From the NCBI GenBank assembly GCA_009792885.1, contig WMCF01000007.1, positions 8,025,267 through 8,089,266 on the forward strand: a stretch of 64,000 nt of DNA. Reading direction: 5' to 3'. Source of the stretch: Eremophila alpestris peregrina (lineage: Eukaryota > Chordata > Aves > Passeriformes > Alaudidae). Shown here piece by piece: positions 41,306 through 54,400 of the stretch. Each line of letters opens with the position of its first letter. Within the stretch, counting starts at the first letter, position 1. A program made the position numbers and the translations under genes. The notes beneath the pieces are model-generated. The model did not search any database and was not told the DNA's origin. It was given only the letters and a program-made list of their open reading frames with translations.

Positions 41306-41311
41306 ATTAAA
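41306..41311 (+). promoter_or_regulatory. ATTAAA polyadenylation signal of the solo LTR
   Basis: This hexamer variant lies 49 bases before the LTR's 3' end and is followed by T-rich sequence. It matches the usual R-region position in retroviral LTRs. Confidence 0.5.
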
Positions 41312-41360
41312 TTGTATTTCTGACTTAGTCTCTCACTGGTTTTGCTTTCAAACCAGTACA

Positions 41361-41365
41361 CCATG
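41361..41365. repeat. Target-site duplication (right), CCATG
   Basis: Exact copy of 40815-40819. Confidence 0.88.
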
Positions 41366-43379
41366 CCACCGAAGAGGAGACACACCAGTGGAAGCAGGTT
41401 TTACTTACTTTGACACTGTGGGTTAATTATATGTGTTCACAAAGACATATATATAAATAATAGTGGAAGGATCTTGAGATTGAATTGGAAATGGACATGT
41501 TCAAATATGGCAATGATGTAGATAACTTGTTATGTTAATGAAGCAGATTTATAAATGTTGTAATTGCACTGATCAAATGGGCAAAAAATAAAGCCTCCAG
41601 CCCCACACAGTGTCCAAAACCCCCAAAACCAAAACACAGGTATAATTCTTCAAGGTGTGCATTCAATTAGTAATGATAATTACAAAGAAGAGGAAACTTC
41701 CTCGTTAATGAAACAAGGGAGAAAAATAGAGTGCTAAAGCCAAATGCAAGGCCAACATCAATTCTCAAAAGTGCACATACATTAAACAATGTCATGTCTA
41801 TGCTGCTTTAGAGAAGGCTACAGCATTTGGTAATAAACAAGGCAAAATTTCAGTGACCATTAGTCCAGGCTCCCAAACCTTCAGTGTACTACCACATCAA
41901 GTTGCCAGTTCATCCTACTACAATTTCTTTACTTATCCCCATTTCTATATATTTCAAAAATATATCCAGTGTTCAACCATTATTGCTCAAAAATCTGTAT
42001 ATGTGTTTTCATCTTGCCTAATTTAAACCTTCTGTAGACAGTCCCAGCATTTATTGCCGGTGTTCTAACCAAAATTAAAATTTTCTAAATGAGAAGCAGT
42101 TTTACATGCTCAGTGCTGAAAGCCATTGCTCATGACATTTGAAACATAAGGTTTGTGGTGTTCTTATAGCTGAGCTTAGGCAAAGAATAGTGTGAGTGGT
42201 TAACAGAAAAGCTGCAGAGTGGCACCAGCTGGGTCATGAATATAAAAGTGTCTGTTGTCCTTTTAAGTCTGCACTTTAATAAGGCACAATGAGAAAAGAT
42301 CTATCCATTTTCTTTGACTAAGATCCTGCTTAGGATAGTAAGGCATGTGTTCTGTGGAGCTGAGTCTTAGCAGGTATTGCCATGTATTCCAGGATGAAGC
42401 GCAAGGAATTCTTCCTGATTGTACAGCCACTCATTTGGGGCTGTCCGCACATCTTTAGCCAGGAGCACAGAGACTCTGCAAATGGTGTATACACAACTTT
42501 AACTAAAGAAGTTTTAGGGAGCTGTTTGGCCAAGCACTGTCATGTTCATCTTTCCTGATACAGCACACCAAGACCATATGCCACAGCACACAGTGGCCCT
42601 CTTCATATGACTGGTCCTGGATGTTGCTGAGCTGCTGTCTCCCATCGACTTACAGCTCTGGCCACTCAACCCAATGACCCCCAGCAATACTAATTAGCTT
42701 TGCTGTTTCTCTTTTGGGCTTTAAACCAAATCTTGCTGTTGTTCTTCCTCTTGCTTTATTAATGATCTGTCTCAGCAATCCTATTTGTGTAACTTTTATG
42801 CTCTCTCTTCAGGCTCTCCCGTGGCTCTTTCTCCACAGCATGAGTCAAGGTAAAGCATCTAAGGCACGTGGGCTATACCCTGAATCCTTCATATCCACAC
42901 AAGTAAAGCCCTGGAACAGGGGGAACACATGGCAAAAATTTCAGGGAGAGGGTTTCATCAGAGATCCTTGAGAAGATCTACAGGTACAAAGCTGGCACAG
43001 AAGCAGTAAGTAACCTCAGCAACAATGACCTATATTCCTCACTGCTATAGACATGTTTGCTGGTTTAGTACCTACTTGTTCATGTATACACAGGCAATTT
43101 TTACATTAACAGGCTTCATAACAACTCTGTTTCTCACACATATAGAAAAGGACCAGTTGCAGCAACTGAGATCATGAGTGCAGATAGATAGATTTCACAG
43201 TATTTGCATGCTTTATGCTTAAATTATTTCCTCTTTATAAATAATCCTTTTCCTAAAATCTGTCTTCTATGAAGTATTGCAAGAGAGCAGTGTGATATTA
43301 AAGCTAAATATATTATCCAATTAATAATTTAAAAATAAACATCAACTTTCAAAACTTTGCCTATTAAAATAAAAAAGAA
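41366..43379. other. Non-coding DNA, no gene seen
   Basis: No recognisable feature. The frames at 42330-42533 (minus) and 42714-42971 (plus) have no family motifs. Confidence 0.6.
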
Positions 43380-44060
43380 TCTCTGTTTACAAAAAAAGTC
43401 AATTACATTGCTTTTTAAAGCAACGTTTCACAAATTGTGCCTTAACACAGTAAGAAATGCTTGTCCCCAAAGATGAAATCAGAAATGCAGAAGTAGCAAA
43501 ACCTCTGCTGCATTGTACTGTGTTAATAGTGATTTTAATTTCCAAACCAACACAGCAGTTGCTCATTTCTTCATCTGAATAACGAGCAAAATGTCCACTG
43601 ACCTTTTTCTGTAGTTCTCTGCCTGTAATCATGGAGCAAATATTGCATTGTATTGCACTCTGGTTCATAGGGTGGTCAAATGTGACAGCCAATGTGGAAA
43701 TTCTAAACCATTTAAAAAGCATCTCTTTAAAAACATGAGAAATAACGTCTTATATAAGATTAAGCTTTCTGAAGCACTAAGACCAGGCTCATGAGGTGAA
43801 TAACGAGTGGTTTTATGTGAGTAATGGCAGCACTCCATGAACTGCTGAACTCACGTACAAAATGTTCTCCATATGCCTCATTGATATAGACCATTTGATT
43901 GCAAATGTGCTCTCTGGTATTAATCAGTAGATTGTTAATCTTAATATTGTCTTGTGTTGTCACTAGACATTTAAATAAGTAAGCAATATAACAGGGAACT
44001 TTTTCCACAGATATGCCAGTAAATGTGCATTAGCTGTTTCTGCATGCAGTGAAAGACTGC
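43380..44060. other. Candidate conserved non-coding block
   Basis: Two minus-strand frames lie almost end to end (43399-43722, 107 codons, and 43760-44008, 82 codons) with no recognisable domain. The block keeps several CpGs (AACGAGC, AACGTC, AACGAGTGG, CACGTAC) in an otherwise CpG-poor region, has many ATTA/TAAT cores and no sign of repeat decay. That profile is typical of developmental enhancers that stay open by chance. It is inference only. Confidence 0.25.
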
Positions 44061-45956
44061 AATAAATATAGATAGCACAGAGAAACTCATCTGGCAACAT
44101 CACAAAAAACATAGTAGTTTTGTACATAGCTTCCAAAGTTTTTCTACAATAGTTTTAAGATAGAATCCAAACAAATCTAATGAGTTTCCATAAGGCCTCA
44201 TGCTTTCTCTTATCCTCAGGTTTATGGTAGAAGACAGAAGGGTGTGTAAGTAGTTCAGTAGCTCTAGAGTTTGTTACACTTTTCTTTGCTACCTCTTTAA
44301 CGGGTTGCTTCATTGAACAGAGAATTTTAATTTGAAAGAGACAACAGATATATCACAGAAATAAAGACATAAGGCTAGGATTTGGACAATATTTTAAACA
44401 AAAGGTAAACATTTTGGGCATGGTATGAATTAAGTTAATTATTTAGTTTTAAAGAATAAGTTTATAAGAAAAAGAATATAAAATGGTCCTGGCACAGAAA
44501 CACAGGATAAGAGTGAAATTAACTTCCTGCATTATCTATTATTTTAAGATGTAACCGTATTTTACCTCAAACTCTGTTGAGTTGCTTGTCTCCACTCCAC
44601 TTTAAACATGCTTCAGAAGGTGTGAGACTGGAGGAAGTTGCTGGCTTGACACCTTTCAGGTGTGTGTGAAGGGAAAGGGAAGGTCAGGTCTTGCTCTGGT
44701 GTGGTGATGCTCTGGTTTGCACTCCTCACTATCCTGGGCCTGTATCCCAGCCCCTGCAGGGGCTGCCAACCCCTTCCTCAGCTTCTGAGCTACACCTTGA
44801 TACCTTTACCTTGCATCTTTCTGTCCCCTATAGCCTTCTTAGATTATCAGTTTTTATTAATGAAGGATCTGGAAATACTTTATATTAGCTAAATCCAGTA
44901 GAAGCCTATAGATCTTGCAAAGTAGAATCTGAATTGCATTCCTTGCTTGTTCTTCTTCACCATCTTTAGACTTACCAACATCTGCAGTTGACTCCTTAGT
45001 CAATGGATCATCTCTTCCATAACATTAATCACATTATATTTACTATAAAATCTAACTATCTTTTACACCTTTGCATCAAATAATCATTCTGCTTTCTTTA
45101 GCTGTTCTTAGTTTGTTTTTGGTCTCTTTTTCCCCCATCCTTTTTGTTGCACTCTTTCCACATGATCTTTTCTTCTCCAGTCCTCCTCCTCTTTGTCTCG
45201 AGAAAGAAATTTATTGACTCATTCACAGACTCCTGATTTCAAAACATATGCAACCTCTTCTCTCTATTTTGCCTTATCTAAAGGAAATAAAGCTTTTATC
45301 CAACATGTCAGGGACCACCAGAATACAGCTGAAGGTTAGGCCACCATGAAAACTGGGGAGCACTGTCATTCATGACACCACGCATTTCTAGGTCAAGTAA
45401 GATGTTTTTTTCCATCTTAGCAATACAATTATAAGAGTGAAATTGTAATATCTCAAACTGCCACTTTTTTATTCATCTTCAAACTGGAAGGAATATAGTG
45501 TTCTATACCCAATGTACCAATTTAACAGTCAGCCGCTTTTTGTCCTAAATTTCTCCTTATGTCAAACTAGGCAGTGAGAAGCCAAGGAAAAAAAATTAAA
45601 ACATCATTGTATACCCCAGTCATGTAAAAACTATTAAGCCAAGTACCAAAAATTACTAGCTTTAAAGAGTAGATTTGTGAGAAAGGCTAATATTTTGTCA
45701 TGTCTAAAGCAAGAAGAATCATATCTTTTAGTTCACCTCTTTAGAAGGTATAGAAACTCCAATTTAATTTTCTATGATTCCTGAACCTAAATCTCTTTGA
45801 GACGTTCTAAGATGGTTGGAAGCAGTGATTCTAAGGTATTAGTATCAAATATCCCCTGGGGTTTTTTCCTGGAAGAGTGAGGCATCTCACAACAACCTAC
45901 TATGTCTTCTTATAAGACTGAACTCCAGAAAGGAAAACAAAAAGAAGATAAAGACA
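44061..45956. other. Non-coding DNA, no gene seen
   Basis: No recognisable feature. The overlapping plus frames at 44662-44892 are proline/leucine-rich by composition and have no family match. Confidence 0.6.
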
Positions 45957-45986
45957 CTCTCCCCCTTCCTTCCCCCCCTCCCCCAG
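45957..45986 (-). repeat. Pyrimidine tract; G-quadruplex-capable on minus strand
   Basis: C runs of 5 (45961-45965), 7 (45972-45978) and 5 (45980-45984) are separated by short T/C spacers. Splitting the 7-run gives four G tracts of three or more on the minus strand, the minimum for an intramolecular quadruplex. Function is unknown. Confidence 0.6.
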
Positions 45987-48900
45987 CAAATAGAAGTTTG
46001 GCTGGTTCATTTTTTAGTTTCTGTGAAGTCTCTATGCCTTCATGGAAGTTAGTAAAATTGAAATAAGATTTTGAACATGAAAAAAATAGATAAGGGAGTC
46101 ATAGCTGTTAAATGTCATTCCTGAATGGTAAGGTTATTAGTGCAAGAGCAGGAAGGTTTTTTTTAATTTTATAGTGAGTATAGTAATTTGCTTGCAGTCT
46201 ATGCTGTCAACTTAGGTTACTCTGCATTTTCAAAATTATGTTTACATGGGAAAGAACTGCAAGCTGACACTTCAAAATGTGGACAGTTCTTTATCAGGTT
46301 CAAAAGGATCAATCTCTTAATTCCATGAGCATTTCTTTGTGTAGACCAGAGAGGTCTTGAGCAACTACTATGCATTCCTTCACAAATCATCTTTAACAAG
46401 GCATTTTTGTTATCTGTTAACATTATTTTCATTAAGCAAAATGTCAGGAAAATAATTTTTATTCTACTTTCTAATTAAAAACAGTTTTCTCAGGATTTCT
46501 GAAACTATGTGTACCAGATTTGTATTGTTAAATATCAAAGCTCAAACATTCTCACTTAATGTCATTGTAATGGATGTTCTCATTTGAGTTCTAATTGGAC
46601 TGTAAAAGTATTCAATTCTATAGCTGATGTGTTTCTTTTTGCAACACACAGAGACTGACTCATTTTCATTGTCTTCCAGTCAAGGCTTTTGTTTGCCTTT
46701 AGCAGACATCAACAAATAACATTTTAAAAATCCTGATTTTGAAGAAATAATTTTACTTTGTTGCAACTTATTCTCTAGAGTGTAAAAATGCAACAGCAAT
46801 CACCTTGTTCTCCACATTGCCTGGGTGTGTTGCCATATTTGCCAGTATTTATTGAATTTTTCCATTTCTATTACTGGGGAATCCATATAAAAAGCAAGTC
46901 CATATGACATACACAAGACTGGTATATAAAGCAAAAAAATAGTGTGTGTGCCTTCAAAATCTCTGTTATAACTAGAAACCATTTTAATATTTCTCTAAAA
47001 GTATCACAATTCTTTTACACATACTCCAAGTTCTGGTTTAAATTTGTTAACACTAAGCATTTGTAATAGAGTAATCTTCATTCTCTTCTTTAACAAAAAA
47101 GATGAAAGTTAATTTATTAGGTATCAGAAGAAAAAAAAATTGGCTGGAGCCAGGGCTCAGGGAAAGGATGCAGTATGCACAATTTTTCCATGAACAGGCT
47201 TGTGAAAGAGTTTTGTTCCTGTGATAGTTAGAATTTGATTCTTATTAAATGTTAATAGAGTTATGCTTTAAAATAAGAGTGATCTCCAAACAACTACTCT
47301 AGTAAAATTAAAAGCATAAGTATCTAGATATGTTTTATATAATAAAACAAGTGCTTGGCGTAGGTATCAAGACTAAAGGGAATGAAAGTAATACATGCAA
47401 TTATTTTAAATTGATTATTTTAAACAAGTAATTAAAAGAAGAACCTGAATGCATTTAGGTACAGTTTAACCAAATGGCAATTTATGCCCTATAGACCCAA
47501 TCTGTTATAAATATTCATTATTTCTGTTTTTGCTACAAAGATACAAAAAAACTTTCCTATTTGTCGCTACGAAGTTAAAAGGCAATGGCACATCCCATAG
47601 AATAGACAGATATAATGGCAAAAAAAATGGAGAGGGTTATTACATAAGTTTTAATTTCTTTGCATGAAATTATTGTCAGAAGACTCAGTGGAGAGTTCAG
47701 TTGCTCCCTGTCTGGTTTGGATCCTCTGATGTGGGTGAGGCAATGTTGAGGCCAGTGGGGAGCATGATCATTTCTTTCAGCACAATTGTGCTAAAGAATT
47801 TCAGCCTGATATTTACCAATGTTGCCACCCCAGTGCATTTTACATCTTACCCAAACCTTTTGCCTTTAGTACAAGTTTGTCTGCTCTGTTATGCACAAAC
47901 AAAACCCTGAGGCAGGGAGGTTTCTCTGGCTGCTTAATCTGTTAGCTTTGCTTGAAAGTTAAATCCAAGGGAAATACAGACACATTCATGTGTTTTTCCT
48001 TTGTAAGGGTTCTTTACCTATCTGCAGAAGGAAAAATTTCCCACATATTAACGAGAAAGATCTTATTTAGATCTAAGCAGCCAAAAATAGTAAATGCCAT
48101 AGGTTAGCCTTATGCTTTGTGCTCCAGCTGTGGTTTAGTTCATTAACAAGTCTGCTAGAGGGAATGACAAGAATTTACTGTTAGGAAACTTCTTTTCTAA
48201 GGTAATTTTCCTGGCTTTCTCCCAGCACTATTATTAGGAGCTACCATCTATCTTACCTTAACATTTAAGTCATTGACCTACTCTTATTCTCTGTCAGAAC
48301 TTCTTAATAATTTTAGTTCAAATGGAAAATGAAATGAAAAGCAGGAGGAAATGAAATATCAATATTCTTTTTTCATATAATGAAAAATGTGATATAATCT
48401 AAAGATAAATTAATAGACACAGTACCTAACTCATTGCAGTATCCAAATAAAAATTATAAAGCATGACACTGTCTTTCAAAAATGCTGAAGTAACCCAAGT
48501 CTACTAAAGCCTGACTTCAGGAATGAACCATTGGGGCACAAATCTTTCAAGGAAGTAGCAATCACTCATTTTGCATGTAGATCAACTCAAGAAATCCAAG
48601 TACACATGCATGGATTTTGTTACTGACCTAATGTTATTGTAGAAAAGGATGACATTTGGGATGATGTGCCAATCAAAGAGAAAAAAAGTAATGTCAGTAT
48701 GAAAGCCAAAAGTACGTTTGTCATGCATTTCTGTAACTAAATGGAAGATGTCAGAATTTGTGAGTTTAATGATAAAAAAATCAATGCCTGTATTTGTAGT
48801 GTATATGAAAGTACTTGAACCAGGATAATATTTAAATTAAACATCTGCTGTCAAAGAATAATTGCTGAGTTTTATTTACTGGGGATAGTAAATGTTTCTG

Positions 48901-51359
48901 AAAGGGTTTAAACTCAAAATCTGTTTATAATTTTATAGAAGTAAAAATTTTATCCATAGTTTTAAGTAGCTTTTGTTTACCACATAAGCCACAAAACAAC
49001 AGCCAGTTTGTTTGTCTGGAAGAGAATGGAAAAGGAAGTGCTGTTTTGAAACTGTGGGAAAATGGGCAGAATAGATGAACATCCACCAATTTTTTTTTAA
49101 GTCAAAACATTTCAAAGAAGATATGAAAGCCAAAAAAATAAGAACGAGACATAGTCTCAGTGAGAAGGTTCAACGGAGAACATAATTATGTGAGAGCAAA
49201 CAGCAGTGCTAGCTCAGCAGCAACAGCAATTTTAGTGACAACAGCTCAGCCAGATACAGACCAAATGTTTATAGAGATTACAAGAGGGAAGAATATCAGT
49301 GGGCTAAGTTTAAATTAGAGGGTGATGTATAATTCAGTGTAATATCCATAGGGGCATGTGAACAATTGCTGTTCTGAAAACTCTTCTCGTGTGGCACAAG
49401 ATTGTCTGGTCACAAAGGGGAGAGATTACACTGAGGGCAAGGGGTAGGAATAATGATCACAGATCACACAGAGAGTCTATTTTGCATGGCAAATTCAGAA
49501 ATACTCCCAAGGCCTGATCCTAAAATGGGCTTGGCTCTTCCATTAATTAGATTAATAGCAACATAGTAAGCATTCCAAATACACCAACCCACAGCAGGTG
49601 ATTTACTCAAGGGCAATGCAGATGCACTTTATGGTAAAGGCACTGTTCTGTTGAATATAAATCTCAGACATAAACAACCACAAATCTTTCAGTAAGTCAC
49701 CTCTCTCTCCTCCTCACACATAATTTTAAGGTGGGCTTTTCATACAGGAAAAACATAGGAATAACAGTGAAACAAACTATAAAGTAGGGAAATAGTCTAC
49801 AGGAAAACTGATGCTGTGAGGGATCAGCAGTGTCAATAAAGGTACAGTGAAACCAGACTTTCACAGACAGTGTAACTAGATTAAACTGTAACTGGATTAC
49901 AGTTATTTTTTATTGTGTAAGACTTTAACACTAGAATGAAAATCAGAGATTTGGTGTAGAGAACTTTTGAAAAATAGATAAATAATTTGGATACAGGGAT
50001 CTGCAGCACTGTAAATAAATATTTCTGTGTCTATATGAAAAAAAAAATTATACTGGGGACGATATTACATTGGAAATAGAATGGAGCAGAGAAGATGCAT
50101 TAAGTCTAGTCAGATACAGCAACACAGCTACAAGCTTTAATACCTACTTGCATTTCATAGAAAACACAAGACTACTTTTCTGGAAATGGGAAAGGGTTAA
50201 CCAGGAATGAGGTTATATTATCTCTGAGTACCTGTACCCAGGTTCTGCATTTATGCACCCAGCAGTGTGTTTATATTGTTTCATTCTATAATTGTTTGCA
50301 TGGAGTCCTATATCTAAAGGAGAGATTCATCCACCTAGGTTTCTGAAATTATTAAATTCTATCTTCTGTGTTATCTTTTCAGCATAATTGTAGCATAAAC
50401 TCTAAGCGTCCTTGTTACCATTATGAGAATTTTGGATGTCATGGATTTTTTTTCTAGTTACACAGGGCATAGACCCTTTTAAAATTTAATTTCATTAATT
50501 TTGTCATAACCAAATTTTGGCACGGGCAGACAGAGAACTATTGGATCCTTTAGGAGCTAATTTCCTCTTATCTTGATAGTTTGCCATCTTTCAATCTTAC
50601 TCCATGTGCTGTAACCTGTGCATATATATAGTTGTTTTCATAAAGAATTTAAGCACTGTTGCTTAGTAATATTCCTTTAAAGCAAGCATCTTTCCATTTG
50701 GTCTATCATCCTAAACCTAGAGATGTCAGAAAATGATTGTGTGAATTGTCCTTGATGAAAACTCTTGAGAGATCATGAGAAAAAAATTCAATTCCATAAT
50801 TTACAAACTTACATTCAGAAAAATGTTACAATTTCCTCTTTTTCAAATATGGGTTCATGCTTTTGCAAATTATTTACTTTAATTTTCACCAAGCTATATG
50901 ACAAATATCTGGGAAAAACAGCTTAATATAAAATACTCATAAATTGCATTTTACACAAATCATGTTTGATCAACTTATTCTCTTCTACAATAATGTTATA
51001 ATATAATATTGATTGTATTGGTTGAAGAGAGAAGATAACTAAAAAATTATCATCCATTCCCTTTCTACTCTTAACTAAAGAGGAACATACAGACATAAGT
51101 AAATTTTGTTCTGCTTTTCAGTCTCTCTTTATATGCTTATACAACATCAAACAACAAAAATATCCCCCTCCAACTGCATTCACAAAAAAAAAATACTGTT
51201 CCTTATGAAAAAGGATGTACAGTGATTTCATTATATAGAATTCTGCTTTAAATTATGACCTTTTCATATAAATTCACAAATGTTACAGTAAATTTTCCCT
51301 ACATAGCAAAAAATCCAAAACACATGCAAACTAACCCTTAAAATATTTCTATACTTACC
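45987..51359. other. Non-coding AT-rich DNA, no gene seen
   Basis: No gene, RNA gene or repeat family is recognisable. Short frames at 46217-46432, 46800-46982, 47701-47910 and 48933-49133 lack domains. There are simple A/T tracts only. Confidence 0.65.
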
Positions 51360-51450
51360 GTCACCAGAATGAAAAGCACATACATATATACACATATATT
51401 TATGCATATACATAAGGACACATATGCACACACACATATCTATAGAATGT
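51360..51450. repeat. Degenerate CA/TA-rich simple sequence
   Basis: Interrupted ACATATA/CACACACA runs are present. This is an old, decayed microsatellite. Confidence 0.7.
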
Positions 51451-54400
51451 ATATATTAAAAAATCATTCTGCTACCTATTTTTCTGCTCAGGAACTTGAA
51501 AATGCTTTCTTGGAAGGCATGATGTCAATTCAATAAGGGCATTGCCAAACAGGTGAAATGTTAACTGATGAAATTTCCCAAGAGCAAACCTGAAATATTT
51601 CCTTTTTTTTTTCCCCTCTCTCCTTTTTATTTTTTTAAGGATCATTTCAAGGCATACTTCAGGTACTTTATCCCCTGCATCTGCTGCAGCAGTAAGGTGG
51701 AAAGCTGAAGTGGTAAGATTAGCACATGCTTCTCCCCCCTGGCTTGCAAACATTGTGCCATTTGGTTTGTGACCTCTAAAATGAAAGGTGGAAACTTTGT
51801 CATAAAACCCTAGGGATTCAATTTCTCAGAAAGGTTATTTGGGTTTTTTTTGTTTGGTTTTTTTTTTGAGGAGATAGAACGGATAAGTATTATAGTACAT
51901 CTAAAAAGTTCTAAAAGTCCTGAATATAACAGCCAACTGCCCTGTAATGTTAATATATGAAAAATAATATATTAGAAGTCTCATACATTTTGACATTTTT
52001 GGGTTATCTTATGAGTGGATCTTATTGTCATGACTGGGGAACTTCTTTTTATGGTGATCTCAAGTTGTGAGCTATGTACAACAGCTGTGTGTGCAATACT
52101 GCAGCTTCTTTATTGACAGCATTGGTCTGTGGTCTTGCTGGCCCATAAACACACTTCTAAAAGTTCAGGGAGTTTAGAGTCACTCTCCACAGCCAAATGC
52201 AGACAGTCTAATGGGGAATGAACAAGTGTCTCCCTGGCCTGGGAGTGGGTTGCATTATACTAAAATCACACACATGAGACAAGAACATTACATGATGTCA
52301 CTACTCTGACTCCATTAAGAATGACTGAAGTGAGGTGTTTGTAGCTGAGAATAAGATAGAGTCATTCTGACCTGCTAAAGCCATTTTTATTGTGTAAATT
52401 GTCCTTAGCAAGCTCTGGAATAGTATGACTATACATTGGCTAACCTCCTCCTAGCTGCATCAGAATGGACTTTTCACTTGGGTGGAGATGAGACTTTTGT
52501 TTTAAATGAAATCTGCAAAAGATTAATAATAATTTCTATCTGCTCTTCCCATTTCCTTTCACATATTTTACCTCCTCACAACTACTAAATTATTGAATCA
52601 TATTCTACCCATCATGAAACAGATCTCCTCTCAAAGCATTTTCCACAGAAATTATTCCCCACTTTTAATAGGACAAGGTATACTTCATTGCCTCAGAATC
52701 AGGTCTTGGAACTGCTAAAGGGAACAGTTTCACAAGCTTTACCATATTCTTCTCAGTTGGCAATTATTCCAGAACGCCTCCAGCTCTTTAACTGTTTCAT
52801 TTATAGCTACAGCAAATGTCAATAAAATTAATATGAATGGGGGAACATTTTTTTTAAAAAGCATTTAAAATTATAGCAAAGAACAGTGTTCACAGGAGTG
52901 CCTCACTGGAATTCTTAATCCCATAAAATTAGATTGTGGCTTCTGTGTTATACGAGGCCACTGTATTGCCTGAAATTAGGTCCCACCTGTGCTGCTGATT
53001 GAGCCAAGTCAGCCAGACACTTCCACAAACACTTTGAATTTTTTCTGCAGTGCCAAGATTGAGAGATGAACTGAGCTAATCAAGAAAGGAACAAGGAGAT
53101 CACCAAATGAACTAGTCTTTTGGAAAAAATAGTCTGTCATGTGATGGCATTTTTTAGGGTATGTATTGCATCCTATGTATATATTGCATCCCATGGGCTG
53201 TTACATAAGGAGCCAATGGAGCATCAGGTGAAAGCTGTTCCCTTTAAATAAGGATTTGAAATTTGTAAGGCCTTGAAGCTATGTTTTCCTTGTTTATACT
53301 GTTAAATAACTGAGTTGGAAAATTTTCAAAGAAAAAGAGGTTATAATAACAATACAACATGATGGAACCTTTTGGCAGGACCAAGTAGAGCACAGACAGC
53401 AGCAGTGACTTAGGGCCATTATTTCCATTCAAAATGTGCTTTCACCTATTGTAGGTGGTATTTCATATGGCATGCTTCTTTTCAGGCATTTCATAAAATG
53501 GATTGCCATTTTAGAAGAGACAAACAGCAGCTAAGAGGAGACTGACACTCGTGGTGCCAATCAACAAATTTTGGAATAGTGATTTAAATATGGAACATTT
53601 AATCAGATTACTTAGGTGCACTTTCATCTTTATCACAAAGAATCATTTAGGATATAGAATGGAAAAAAATATTCTATATAAGAAAATTGGTTTTATTGTC
53701 AGAGTGTATTCCAGTGAGAAGGGCAGAGGTCCAAGATTTACATCTTTCCCTAATGTATTCAGGGAACTACATGTATTCCAAACATAATCAAATCAACAAC
53801 TCAAATTGCTATTGCTCTTTGCTTTGTGGTCACTTTTACTCTCAGTCTCAGGTACTCATTGCTTTCAGAAATTTATCAGTGAAACCTATGAGTGGTATGG
53901 TCTAGATGCCAGATTTCGAAATATAGCTCTTGCCATCTAATAGGAAAAGTAATGCTTTTTCCCTCTTTGCAATGCAAAGCAAATTGTTTTGAAGAGAGCT
54001 CTAAAACTAAGCACATAAAAGCAGACAATAAAACCTACATGATGGATGTTTATTCCCAGTGCTACTAATGATAAAGGTTCTTGGCTTGAATGATAAGTGG
54101 TTTTGGTACCTATCACTAGAATGTCAGCAGCTTAGAGGGCAGATTTTAGCTGTAAGGACATGAGTTTCTGAAGACCTTCACTCATTAGTTATTGCTTGTT
54201 CACAAGGTTAAATCCCGTTATGGACTGTCATTCCCTGTTCTGAGTTAATCAAATTAATAGTTAACATCAATACTAGAAATAAAGCTTACATGCAACTGTG
54301 ACAAGCACTTAACAGAATGAAGAGGGCATTATGGGCTGATGGTGTGGGAACAATCACTAGGAGAATGTGAAGTTCATATCCAGTGGCTGACTCTTCAGAA

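Larger units (their letters stand above)
40820..41360 (+). mobile_element. Solo LTR of an avian endogenous retrovirus (541 bp)
   Basis: The element begins TGTCCTAGG and ends AGTACA, the canonical TG...CA of an LTR, and is bracketed by CCATG duplications. It is GC-richer than its surroundings. A TATA-like TATAAT lies at 41103-41108 and an ATTAAA polyadenylation signal at 41306-41311, followed by a GT/T-rich stretch, so the orientation is plus. There is no internal region, so this is a solo LTR left by recombination between the two LTRs of a provirus. A five-base duplication fits avian ERVL-type elements, although the exact family needs a library search. The 132-codon frame crossing it is not a gene. 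Confidence 0.85.

Noticed and set aside
41028..41426. 132-codon open frame, the longest in the window
   Set aside because: It lies almost wholly inside the solo LTR and runs out past its 3' end, so it is not a gene.
43399..44008. Two minus-strand frames end to end as one broken gene
   Set aside because: I recognise no protein family in either frame. The region is kept only as a possible non-coding element.
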